64,000 nt of DNA from Adhaeribacter terrigena (lineage in GTDB: Bacteria; Bacteroidota; Bacteroidia; Cytophagales; Hymenobacteraceae). Each line of letters opens with the position of its first letter. Positions within the stretch are counted from its first letter, which is position 1. Of the stretch, positions 34,608 to 42,710 are shown in pieces. The DNA lies in assembly GCF_016623615.1 (NCBI RefSeq), contig NZ_JAEHFX010000002.1, positions 496,001 through 560,000 on the forward strand, in the 5' to 3' direction. Below the pieces are notes generated by a model, which was not told the origin of the DNA, did not search any database, and was given only the letters and a program-made list of their open reading frames with translations. The position numbers and the translations under genes were made by a program.

Positions 34608-35252
34608 ATGACCGAACTTTTACAAGCTGCCGTTGCGCCGGCCAACATTATTCCAACCACTTTGCTGGTGTTCATTCTAATTTATTGGGTTTCCGTGATC
34701 GTAGGATTGCTGGATCTGAATTCTTTTCATTTTGAGATCGGGAAGGAAATTCACATCGATACCCATTTCGATGCGCACCAGGATTTTTCGGTGGCCTGGT
34801 TGAACAGCATTCTGGCATTTTTTAATCTCGGCCGCATTCCATTCATGGTGTTCATGAGTTTTCTCATTTTACCGTTCTGGGTGCTGGCAATTTTAACGGT
34901 GCATTACGGAGTTTTTCTACCTTCCGGCATAGCGTTTTTAATGCTGATCCCCAACCTGATCGCCAGCCTTTTTATTGCCAAGATCCTGACTACGCCTTTC
35001 GTGAAAATGTTTGCGGCCCTGGAAAAAGAACACGACAGTTCAGTTACCATAATCGGAAAAGTGTGCACGGTTTTGTTGCCGGCCACGCCAACCGAATTAG
35101 GCCAGGCCGCAGTTAAAACCGAAGGCGCGCCGCTCATTCTGAATGTAAAAACCACCAAAGGCGCCTCCCTGCAAAAAGGTGAAACCGGCTTGGTGATCGA
35201 TTTTAATGCTGATAATAAAATATACTTAATAGAACCTTTCGAATCCCTTTAA
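34608..35252 (+). CDS. YqiJ-like membrane protein with OB/NfeD-type C-terminus
   Basis: A 214-residue protein with three to four membrane helices (about residues 12-36, 75-105, 108-140) and a C-terminal soluble beta domain (TIIGKVCTVLLPATPTELGQ ... GETGLVIDFNADNKIYLIEPF) resembling the OB-fold of YqiJ/NfeD partners of flotillins. In E. coli the equivalent pair is YqiJ-YqiK. ATG 34608 is preferred to the TTG at 34602. It lies 2 bp before the flotillin gene, so the two are coupled; the protein probably helps place or stabilise the flotillin at the inner membrane. Confidence 0.78.
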   Translation: MTELLQAAVAPANIIPTTLLVFILIYWVSVIVGLLDLNSFHFEIGKEIHIDTHFDAHQDFSVAWLNSILAFFNLGRIPFMVFMSFLILPFWVLAILTVHYGVFLPSGIAFLMLIPNLIASLFIAKILTTPFVKMFAALEKEHDSSVTIIGKVCTVLLPATPTELGQAAVKTEGAPLILNVKTTKGASLQKGETGLVIDFNADNKIYLIEPFESL

Positions 35253-35254
35253 CC

Positions 35255-37426
35255 ATGATTGCACAGTTATCTTTCACTATCGTCGGAATTCTGGCGTTGG
35301 TTCTCTTTGGCCTGGTTGCCATCGTTATTAAAATGTACCAGAAAGCCATTCAGGGTGAAGCCTTGGTGCGCACCGGTTTCGGCGACACTACCGTTTCTTT
35401 CTCTGGCATTTTTGTGGTTCCGGTTATTCATAAACTGGAAGTAATGGATACTACTTTAAAGACCATTGTAATTGCCCGTACCGGCGCCGAAGGCCTGATC
35501 TGTAAAGACAACCTGCGCGCGGATATTAAAGTGAATTTCTTTCTGCGGGTAAACAAAACGCCGGAAGATGTAATGCAGGTTGCGCAATCTATTGGCTGCC
35601 GCCGCGCCTCCGACCAGATCGCGCTGGAAGGTTTATTCGACGCCAAATTTTCCGAAGCGTTGAAAACTGTTGGCAAGCATTTTAATTTCGTTGACCTGTA
35701 TCAAAGCCGCGACGATTTCAAACGGCAGATCTTAGCCGCCATTGGTACCGATCTGAACGGTTACGTACTCGACGATTGTGCCATCGATTACCTGGAGCAA
35801 ACCCCGCTTTCATCTCTAAACGAAAACAACATTCTGGATGCGGAAGGTATTAAAAAGATCATCGACCTTACGGCGCAGCAGAAAGTTCAGGCCAATTACA
35901 TTGAACGCGAAAAACAAAAAACCATTAAAAAGCAAGACGTAGAAGCGCAGGAAACGATCCTGCAATTAGAGCGTCAGCTAGCAGAAAATGAAGAAAAACA
36001 AAAGCGCGAAATCTCAAACATCAAATCGCGGGAATTTGCCGAAATTGAGAAAGTACGTCATGAACAACGCCTGGTTTCTGAGAAAGCCCGTATTGCAACC
36101 GACGAAGAAGTAAAGATTGCGGAGCAGAATAAAGACCGCCAGATCCTGGTAGCCGAAAGAAGCAAGCAACGTACTGATGCCGTAGAAACTGAACGTGTAG
36201 AGCAAGCCCGCATGCTGGAAATAAACGAACGCGAACGCATTGTGGCTCTGGCCCAGATCGAAAAAGAAAAAGCGCTGGAAGAGGAACGGAAAAACATCCA
36301 AACCATTATTCGGGAACGCGTGGTAGTGGAAAAAGCTACGGTAGAAGAAGAAGAAAAGATCAAAGATACCCGTGCTTTTGCCGAAGCCGAACGTAACAAA
36401 TCGGTTGCCATCAAGCACGCCGAAATGGAGGCCGAAGAAGCATTGGTTAAGGAAATTAAAGGGGCTGAAGCCTCCCGCAATGCAGCTGAATTCCGGGCAA
36501 AACAATTGCTTATCGATTCGGAGGCGGAGCAAGTTTCGGCTGCAAACCGGGCCCAGGCAATTAAAATGATGGCCGAAGCGGAAGCTGCTCAGGCGGCCGC
36601 CATTGGCATGTCGGAAGCCCGCGTGATGGAAGCCAAAGCCGAAGCGCATCAGAAAGAAGGTGAAGCAGAAGCCGTGGTTATTGAAATGCAGGCCGTGGCT
36701 ACAGCCAAAGCCACCAAAGTAAAAGCCGAAGCGCAAGCTGAAGCCGACGAAAAAATTGGTATGGTAGCGGCCAAAATCACCAAAGAACAAGGCTTTGCCG
36801 ATGCTACAGTAGTAGAAAACCTGGCTGCTGCCACCGAGAAAAAAGGACTGGCCGAAGCCCGTGTGAACAGCGAAAAACTATCTGTAGACGCGAAAGGAAT
36901 TCAGGAAAAAGCCGAGGCCATGAAAAAACTGGACGGCGTTGGCAAAGAACACGAAGAATTCAAGTTACGTCTCGACAAAGACAAATCCATCGAACTGGCG
37001 CAGATCAACATTCAGAAAGATATCGCTTCCGCGCAAGCCAGCGTTATTTCCGAAGCTTTAAAAGCTGCGAAAATCGATATTGTGGGCGGCGAAACGATGT
37101 TCTTCGACCAGATCGTAGGTTCTATCACCAAAGGTAAACAGGTTGACCGCTTAGTAGGAAATTCGGAAGTGTTAGGCTCGGTAAAAGATACCTTCTTCCA
37201 CGTGAACGGTAACGGCGAAGTTGATTTCAAAATGAACCTGCAACGCTTCATCAACCAGTTCGGCATGAACTCCGACGATGTGCGCAACCTAAGTGTTTCG
37301 GCGCTGCTCTTAAAGATGATGACCAATGCCGATGATTCTACCAAAGATGCTTTAAAGCAATTGACTACCACTGCCAACGCTATGGGTTTTGCGGATAAGG
37401 CGGTACATAGTTTTGGGTTGAATTAA
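35255..37426 (+). CDS. long flotillin (YqiK-like SPFH/band-7 protein)
   Basis: A 723-residue flotillin, longer than the roughly 550-residue E. coli YqiK. One N-terminal helix (about 5-27) is followed by the SPFH domain (about 30-210: TGFGDTTVSFSGIFVVPVIHKLE). A very long Glu/Ala/Lys-rich coiled coil (about 215-600) has many EAEA-type repeats that drive oligomerisation. The C-terminal region (about 600-723) is less repetitive and includes GGETMFFDQIVGSITKGKQVD. It would form membrane microdomain scaffolds. It is coupled to the YqiJ-like gene and followed by a pair of inverted REP-like palindromes before the AAA ATPase gene. Confidence 0.92.
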   Translation: MIAQLSFTIVGILALVLFGLVAIVIKMYQKAIQGEALVRTGFGDTTVSFSGIFVVPVIHKLEVMDTTLKTIVIARTGAEGLICKDNLRADIKVNFFLRVNKTPEDVMQVAQSIGCRRASDQIALEGLFDAKFSEALKTVGKHFNFVDLYQSRDDFKRQILAAIGTDLNGYVLDDCAIDYLEQTPLSSLNENNILDAEGIKKIIDLTAQQKVQANYIEREKQKTIKKQDVEAQETILQLERQLAENEEKQKREISNIKSREFAEIEKVRHEQRLVSEKARIATDEEVKIAEQNKDRQILVAERSKQRTDAVETERVEQARMLEINERERIVALAQIEKEKALEEERKNIQTIIRERVVVEKATVEEEEKIKDTRAFAEAERNKSVAIKHAEMEAEEALVKEIKGAEASRNAAEFRAKQLLIDSEAEQVSAANRAQAIKMMAEAEAAQAAAIGMSEARVMEAKAEAHQKEGEAEAVVIEMQAVATAKATKVKAEAQAEADEKIGMVAAKITKEQGFADATVVENLAAATEKKGLAEARVNSEKLSVDAKGIQEKAEAMKKLDGVGKEHEEFKLRLDKDKSIELAQINIQKDIASAQASVISEALKAAKIDIVGGETMFFDQIVGSITKGKQVDRLVGNSEVLGSVKDTFFHVNGNGEVDFKMNLQRFINQFGMNSDDVRNLSVSALLLKMMTNADDSTKDALKQLTTTANAMGFADKAVHSFGLN

Positions 37427-37446
37427 GAATTTGAAAGCGTAAATAA

Positions 37447-37613
37447 CCACCCCTGGCCCCTCCTTGAAAAGGAGGGAGCTGGTGACAGCCAGTTTTTAAT
37501 TGCTGTTTTTTATAGCAGGCATAGAAAAACGCTATGCTTTTAATCTAAAAAAGTCATTTAGAAACACCGAACAAAAAGCTACCCTCCTTACCAAGGAGGG
37601 GCCAGGGGTGATT
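37447..37613. repeat. inverted pair of CCCCTCCTT/AAGGAGGG palindromes
   Basis: The left unit (37447-37492) contains CACCCCTGGCCCCTCCTTG followed by AAAAGGAGGG. The right unit (37580-37613) is its reverse complement, with CCCTCCTTACCAAGGAGGGG then CCAGGGGTGATT. Between them lies one dispersed motif (37525-37541). The pair is arranged like a BIME and sits between the flotillin and AAA ATPase genes. It may attenuate or stabilise the message. Confidence 0.75.
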
Positions 37614-37670
37614 GTTTTATTGCCCCACCAATGAAGTGTACCACTTCGCCATAAACCACTTTTTACCCCA

Positions 37671-37688
37671 ATTACCCTAGCGTTTTTT
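37671..37688. repeat. dispersed motif upstream of the DUF3686 ATPase gene
   Basis: ATTACCCTAGCGTTTTTTT ends 6 bp before the ATG of the large ATPase, again directly at a translation start. Confidence 0.5.
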
Positions 37689-37693
37689 TCTTC

Positions 37694-40600
37694 ATGAATA
37701 CCAACCCTACTGCTGCCGAACCTACTGCTTCCAATGTGCAACTGGAGAACGGAACTTACGAAATTCTGCGGGGACGTTTGCAGGAAAACAGCCGGGAACT
37801 GCAGCAGCGCATTGAGCAACTAAATCAGGAACGGAAACAGGTTTTCGGTGCCATCGAAACTGCGCTGTTAGCTACCGAACGGATTACTACGGAAAACAAC
37901 TGCATACCCTGGGACATGGTACCGGTTGGTTCCGCATTTTTGTTTGGTTACAACGTGGTGATCGGGCTGAAAAATGAGATCGAACTAACGGATGTTTTCA
38001 GCATTTATAAGTATGAGAACCGCATCTTTCATCCGTTGGGTTTAGAGCTGATAAACGATAGCGTTTTTGTGGAGGATTTTAAAAAGCTTTATAAGTATTA
38101 CAAAAATACCCAGTTCGTAAAATTCGCCTTGATCGGGACCAGTTTATTCATGGTTTTCCGGATCGGCAAGGGCGTGAACGATATTAAAACGTTTAAATGG
38201 GCGATTAACGGCGGTACTTTAAAATATCTAGATAACCGCTCCGACCACGAATTTATTTACCCCACGCAGCACGATTTTTCCTGGAAGCGACCTACCCGCG
38301 AAGCGCACCGCAAAGGTAAATATCCGCATATCTCCATCGAAGACAAGGTTTTCGTAGAAACGCTGGGCGGCGACCTCACCATTAAAATTGAGGACAATAC
38401 CGAAAGCGGTCAGGGGATTTATTCCGAAGAAGTAGAGGATAAAGACCAGACGCTCGACGATTCGGAAGTTTATTACGCTATTATCGGCAACATTATTATT
38501 CTGAAGATCCGGCCGTACCGCGAAAATAAATACCGCTACATCGTTTACAATTCCAAACTGCACACCGCCCGCCGGATCGATGCGTTGGAAGATTGCTGCA
38601 TCATGCTGCCCGATGATCAAGGCATTATTTACGCTTACGGGTATTACCTGCAAACCGGCGATTTCAAACAGTTCGAAAACAACCTCAAAGACATGATCTT
38701 TGAGAAGCGCATTGCTTCGCCAAACGGGGAAGATTTCCTATATGTATTCTATAACAAAGAAGCCGGCACGTATCTGTTGCTTTCGTATAACCTGATCAGT
38801 CAGAAGATCGAAAACCCGATTATTTGCCACGGCTACGCGATCTTCGAGAACGGCGAACTTTGCTATTTCCGCGCCGATCCGGAAGCGAAAAAGAACCACG
38901 CCATTCAGGTCTGGCAAACGCCCTTTGTAAGTCCGGATTTTACGCTGCCGGTTTCCCAGGATTCGTATGTTTATAAGATCGGTAACAAAGATATTGTGCG
39001 GGCCATGGCTGAAAGTACTGAACTTTTGACCCTGCTGAACAAAGACGATTCTTATAGCAACCTGTACCTGGACCTGATCAAGCGCACCACCGATATTCTG
39101 GACGGTTACCACTGGCTCACGAAAGAAGAAATTTTCAATTTGGCCAAGCCACTGATCGCTATCCGGCAGACGGCCACCGCGGCGGTAGATGAATTTGAGA
39201 AAGTGGTCAGCCTCCGGAAAAATACCGAAAAGCAGATCAACCTGGTGCTGGATAAAACGGATGCGTTAATTCAAACCATCAAGATCCAGAAAGCCGCCGA
39301 AATTAACACGTTTGTAAGATATCTGGCGGAATTGCGGGCCTTGCGCGGGGAAGTAATTTCGCTGAAAGAGCTGCGTTATGCTGACCTGGAAAGGATAGAG
39401 GTTTGCGAGAAAAAACTCGAAGAAAATACCCGGTTACTTTCCAACGATTGCGTGGATTTCCTGTTAAAGCCGGATGCCTTGCAGCCTTACGAAGCCCGGG
39501 TGAAATCCATTGAAAACGCTATCGATCTGGCGCAAAAAGTGGTTGAAACGGATGCGACCGAAAAAGAAATAAATGCGATCTCGGTAGAACTGGAAATGCT
39601 GATCGAGGTGGTAGGAAATCTGAAAATCGAAGACGCAACCCAAACCACCCGCATCATCGATGCCATTTCGGCCATTTATTCCGGATTCAACCAGATCAAA
39701 GCGGCGCTTAAAAGAAAGAAAAAGGAGTTACTCAGCGTAGAAGGCAAAGCCGAATTCAACTCGCAGCTCAAGCTGATCAGCCAAGGCGTGATCAATTACC
39801 TGGATCTGTGCGATACGCCGCAGAAATGCGAAGAGTATTTGGCGCGCCTCATGGTGCAGCTCGAAGAACTGGAGGGTAAATTCCCGGATTTCGAAGAGTT
39901 TATTGAGCAATTAAGTGTAAAACGCGAAGAGATCTATAATACCTTCGAAACCAAAAAAGTGAGCCTGCAGGAAAGCCGGAACAAGCGGGCCAGCAGCCTG
40001 CAGCAATCCGCCGACCGCATACTGAAAGCTGTGCAAAGCCGGGTAGCCAAACTTGCTTCGATAAACGAAATAAACGGCTATTTTGCTTCCGATCTAATGA
40101 TAGAGAAAGTTCGGAACATTACCGATGAATTGCTGAGTTTTGGCGACACCGTTAAAGCTGACACCATCCAAAGTCGGCTGAAAACGGCGCGCGAAGATGC
40201 GGTTAGGCAATTGAAAGACCGGCAGGAATTATTCGTGAACGGCCAGGATGTTCTGAAGCTAGGCAATCACCATTTCACGGTAAATACCCAGCCGCTGGCG
40301 CTCAGCATTGTGCACAAAGAAGGCGAAATGTTTTTTCACCTGGCCGGCACCAATTTCTTCGAAAAGATCACCGATCAGGAGTTTTTAAGCTACCGGTTGG
40401 TTTGGGAGCAAAGCCTGGTTTCTGAGAATGCAACCGTTTACCGGGGGGAATATTTAGCTTATAAAGTGCTGGAAGCAGCCCGGGAAAAACAAGTAAATGC
40501 TACCTTCGAAATTTCTGTAACTTCGGTACTTACAACCGATGAATTATTCCGGTTAACGCACGCTGAACTGTCAGAATACGTACAGCGCTTTATGGCCACG

Positions 40601-42649
40601 CGTTTTAATGAAGGCTACGTAAAAGGTGTGCACGACTATGATGCTGCCTTGATCTTGCAGGCTATGGTACGATTAACCAAAACCGCCGATCTTTTGCGGT
40701 TCGATGCCAATGCCCGGGCTTGTGCCTCACTTTACTGGAAAGCATTTGCCCCGGTTTCCCGCAAAGCAGAATTACACCACCAGCTGAAAGGCATTGGTTC
40801 CATTCTGCAGGTTTTCCCGAATACGCACCAGTTCGACGCCATCATTTCCGAACTTGAAAAGGAGCTGAACACGTTTATTGCAGAAACGAATTTATGCCAG
40901 AACGTAAATTCTACCGACGCAGCGACGTACCTGTTTCATGAACTAATACGCGGCGATCATTTCATCATCGATCATGAAGCGGGCTTGCTTTATCACGCGT
41001 TCCTGGATTACCTCAAAAATCACAAAGTGCTGGCAACATACGAAGCCTCAGTAAAAGCCTTGGATCGAAATCCGGCCATGCAATTTGCGTTGGTACAAAA
41101 CTGGGTGCGCGCTTTCGTAAGCCAATCGGAGCACAACGATAAAGGAGATTATGTAGCCGAAACTGCGGTAGTTTTGTTTACGCATGCCTACCAGCCGGAC
41201 CGGGTTGTTTCGGTTTCGTTGCGGGAAAAACTTACCGGTTTCCGCGGTTCTCATAATTTACTGGAAGCACAGAATTATCAGCTGCATTTCAATTCCTTCA
41301 TGAACCGATTGCGGGATTTTGAAGCTAAAATAGTACCGCAGTTTAATCGGTTTACAGAGCTGAAAAAACACTTAACCCATACTTTTGAAGAAGAATTACG
41401 CCTGAATGAATTCAAGCCAAGGGTGCTTTCTTCCTTTGTGCGGAATAAACTCCTCGATCAGGTTTATCTGCCGTTGATCGGGGCCAATTTAGCCAAGCAA
41501 ATTGGTAGTGCAGGTGAAAACAAACGCACTGATTTAATGGGCATGTTGCTGCTGATTTCGCCGCCGGGCTACGGTAAAACCACCATTATGGAATACCTGG
41601 CCAACCGGTTGGGAATTATTTTTATGAAGATCAATGGTCCAGCATTGGGGCACCAGGTTACGGCTCTGGACCCAACGGAAGCACCAAACGCTGCGGCGCG
41701 GGAAGAGCTGGAAAAGCTGAACCTGGCTTTCGAAATGGGCGATAACGTGATGATCTACCTGGACGATATCCAGCACTGTAACCCCGAGTTTCTGCAGAAA
41801 TTCATTTCGCTTTGCGATGCGCAGCGGAAGATAGAAGGAGTTTACAAAGGCAAAAGCAAAACTTACGATTTCCGGGGTAAAAAAGTATGCGTAGTAATGG
41901 CCGGAAACCCTTACACCGAAACCGGCGAAAAATTCCGGATCCCGGATATGCTGGCAAACCGGGCCGATATTTACAACTTAGGCGATATCATCGGCAATAC
42001 CGAAGACGTTTTCAAACTCAGCTACCTGGAAAATGCATTGACTTCCAATAAAGTGCTGGCAAATTTGGCTTCCAGAAGCCAGCAAGATGTTTATTCCTTG
42101 CTACAACTGACCGAAACTGGCAGCCAGGATGGACTCACTTTTGAAGGTAACCATTCGCCGGAAGAATTAAATGAATACAGCCTGGTACTGAAAAAACTGC
42201 TTCGCATCCGGGATATTATTCTGGCCGTGAACATGGAATACATTCGATCCGCTGCCCAGGCCGAAGAATACCGCACCGAACCGCCGTTCAAGCTGCAAGG
42301 TTCTTACCGGAACATGAACAAGCTTACCGAAAAAGTAATGCCAATCATGAACGACGAGGAACTGCAAACTTTGATCTTGTCGCATTACGAATCGGAGGCG
42401 CAAACTTTAACTTCTGGAGCTGAAGCGAATATGCTGAAATTTAAAGAACTAAACGGTATGCTTTCGGGCTCAGAAAGTCAGCGGTGGGAAGACATTAAAA
42501 ACACCTACGTGAAAAACTTGAAACGAAAAGGCTTCGGTGATAATAATCAGGTTGGGCAGGTGCTGGAACAGATGGAAAATATTTCGGTAGGATTAATGGG
42601 CATTAAGGAAGTGTTGAATCAGTTTAAACAATCAGAGAATCTCTCTTAA
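37694..42649 (+). CDS. giant DUF3686-type AAA ATPase ('DNA repair ATPase')
   Basis: A 1651-residue protein. The N-terminal 500 or so residues match the DUF3686 pattern that databases label DNA repair ATPase; this part is rich in beta-strands (MVPVGSAFLFGYNVVIGLK, FSIYKY...). Residues about 510-870 are helical and coiled. The C-terminal AAA domain holds Walker A SPPGYGKTT (about 1288-1296) and Walker B VMIYLDDIQH (about 1350-1359), then VVMAGNPYTETGEKFRIPDM, a sensor-1/arginine-finger-like region typical of MoxR-like AAA proteins. The label DNA repair is not supported by context: its neighbours are PspA, YqiJ-like and flotillin genes, so a Vps4- or MoxR-like remodelling role on membrane assemblies is a better inference. 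Confidence 0.85.
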   Translation: MNTNPTAAEPTASNVQLENGTYEILRGRLQENSRELQQRIEQLNQERKQVFGAIETALLATERITTENNCIPWDMVPVGSAFLFGYNVVIGLKNEIELTDVFSIYKYENRIFHPLGLELINDSVFVEDFKKLYKYYKNTQFVKFALIGTSLFMVFRIGKGVNDIKTFKWAINGGTLKYLDNRSDHEFIYPTQHDFSWKRPTREAHRKGKYPHISIEDKVFVETLGGDLTIKIEDNTESGQGIYSEEVEDKDQTLDDSEVYYAIIGNIIILKIRPYRENKYRYIVYNSKLHTARRIDALEDCCIMLPDDQGIIYAYGYYLQTGDFKQFENNLKDMIFEKRIASPNGEDFLYVFYNKEAGTYLLLSYNLISQKIENPIICHGYAIFENGELCYFRADPEAKKNHAIQVWQTPFVSPDFTLPVSQDSYVYKIGNKDIVRAMAESTELLTLLNKDDSYSNLYLDLIKRTTDILDGYHWLTKEEIFNLAKPLIAIRQTATAAVDEFEKVVSLRKNTEKQINLVLDKTDALIQTIKIQKAAEINTFVRYLAELRALRGEVISLKELRYADLERIEVCEKKLEENTRLLSNDCVDFLLKPDALQPYEARVKSIENAIDLAQKVVETDATEKEINAISVELEMLIEVVGNLKIEDATQTTRIIDAISAIYSGFNQIKAALKRKKKELLSVEGKAEFNSQLKLISQGVINYLDLCDTPQKCEEYLARLMVQLEELEGKFPDFEEFIEQLSVKREEIYNTFETKKVSLQESRNKRASSLQQSADRILKAVQSRVAKLASINEINGYFASDLMIEKVRNITDELLSFGDTVKADTIQSRLKTAREDAVRQLKDRQELFVNGQDVLKLGNHHFTVNTQPLALSIVHKEGEMFFHLAGTNFFEKITDQEFLSYRLVWEQSLVSENATVYRGEYLAYKVLEAAREKQVNATFEISVTSVLTTDELFRLTHAELSEYVQRFMATRFNEGYVKGVHDYDAALILQAMVRLTKTADLLRFDANARACASLYWKAFAPVSRKAELHHQLKGIGSILQVFPNTHQFDAIISELEKELNTFIAETNLCQNVNSTDAATYLFHELIRGDHFIIDHEAGLLYHAFLDYLKNHKVLATYEASVKALDRNPAMQFALVQNWVRAFVSQSEHNDKGDYVAETAVVLFTHAYQPDRVVSVSLREKLTGFRGSHNLLEAQNYQLHFNSFMNRLRDFEAKIVPQFNRFTELKKHLTHTFEEELRLNEFKPRVLSSFVRNKLLDQVYLPLIGANLAKQIGSAGENKRTDLMGMLLLISPPGYGKTTIMEYLANRLGIIFMKINGPALGHQVTALDPTEAPNAAAREELEKLNLAFEMGDNVMIYLDDIQHCNPEFLQKFISLCDAQRKIEGVYKGKSKTYDFRGKKVCVVMAGNPYTETGEKFRIPDMLANRADIYNLGDIIGNTEDVFKLSYLENALTSNKVLANLASRSQQDVYSLLQLTETGSQDGLTFEGNHSPEELNEYSLVLKKLLRIRDIILAVNMEYIRSAAQAEEYRTEPPFKLQGSYRNMNKLTEKVMPIMNDEELQTLILSHYESEAQTLTSGAEANMLKFKELNGMLSGSESQRWEDIKNTYVKNLKRKGFGDNNQVGQVLEQMENISVGLMGIKEVLNQFKQSENLS

Positions 42650-42674
42650 AAATTCTAATTGCTTCCAAAACTAC

Positions 42675-42710
42675 AAAAGCCTGCAACGTTTCTGTTGCAG
42701 GCTTTTTTTT
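42675..42710. terminator. bidirectional terminator between the AAA ATPase and pnkp
   Basis: A perfect 13-bp stem, AAAAGCCTGCAAC (42675-42687) with GTTGCAGGCTTTT (42694-42706), a 6-nt loop and T8 on the plus strand. The A-run on the left gives a U-tail for the convergent pnkp transcript. Confidence 0.92.

Noticed and set aside
36014-36790. 258-residue Phe/Gly-rich minus-strand ORF
   Set aside because: Antisense to the Glu/Ala/Lys-rich coiled coil of the flotillin; the composition is the mirror of that repeat region.
35255-37426. Flotillin coiled-coil region as a DNA repeat array
   Set aside because: The repetition is at the amino-acid level (EAEA-like heptads) with variable codons, not a nucleotide repeat or CRISPR.
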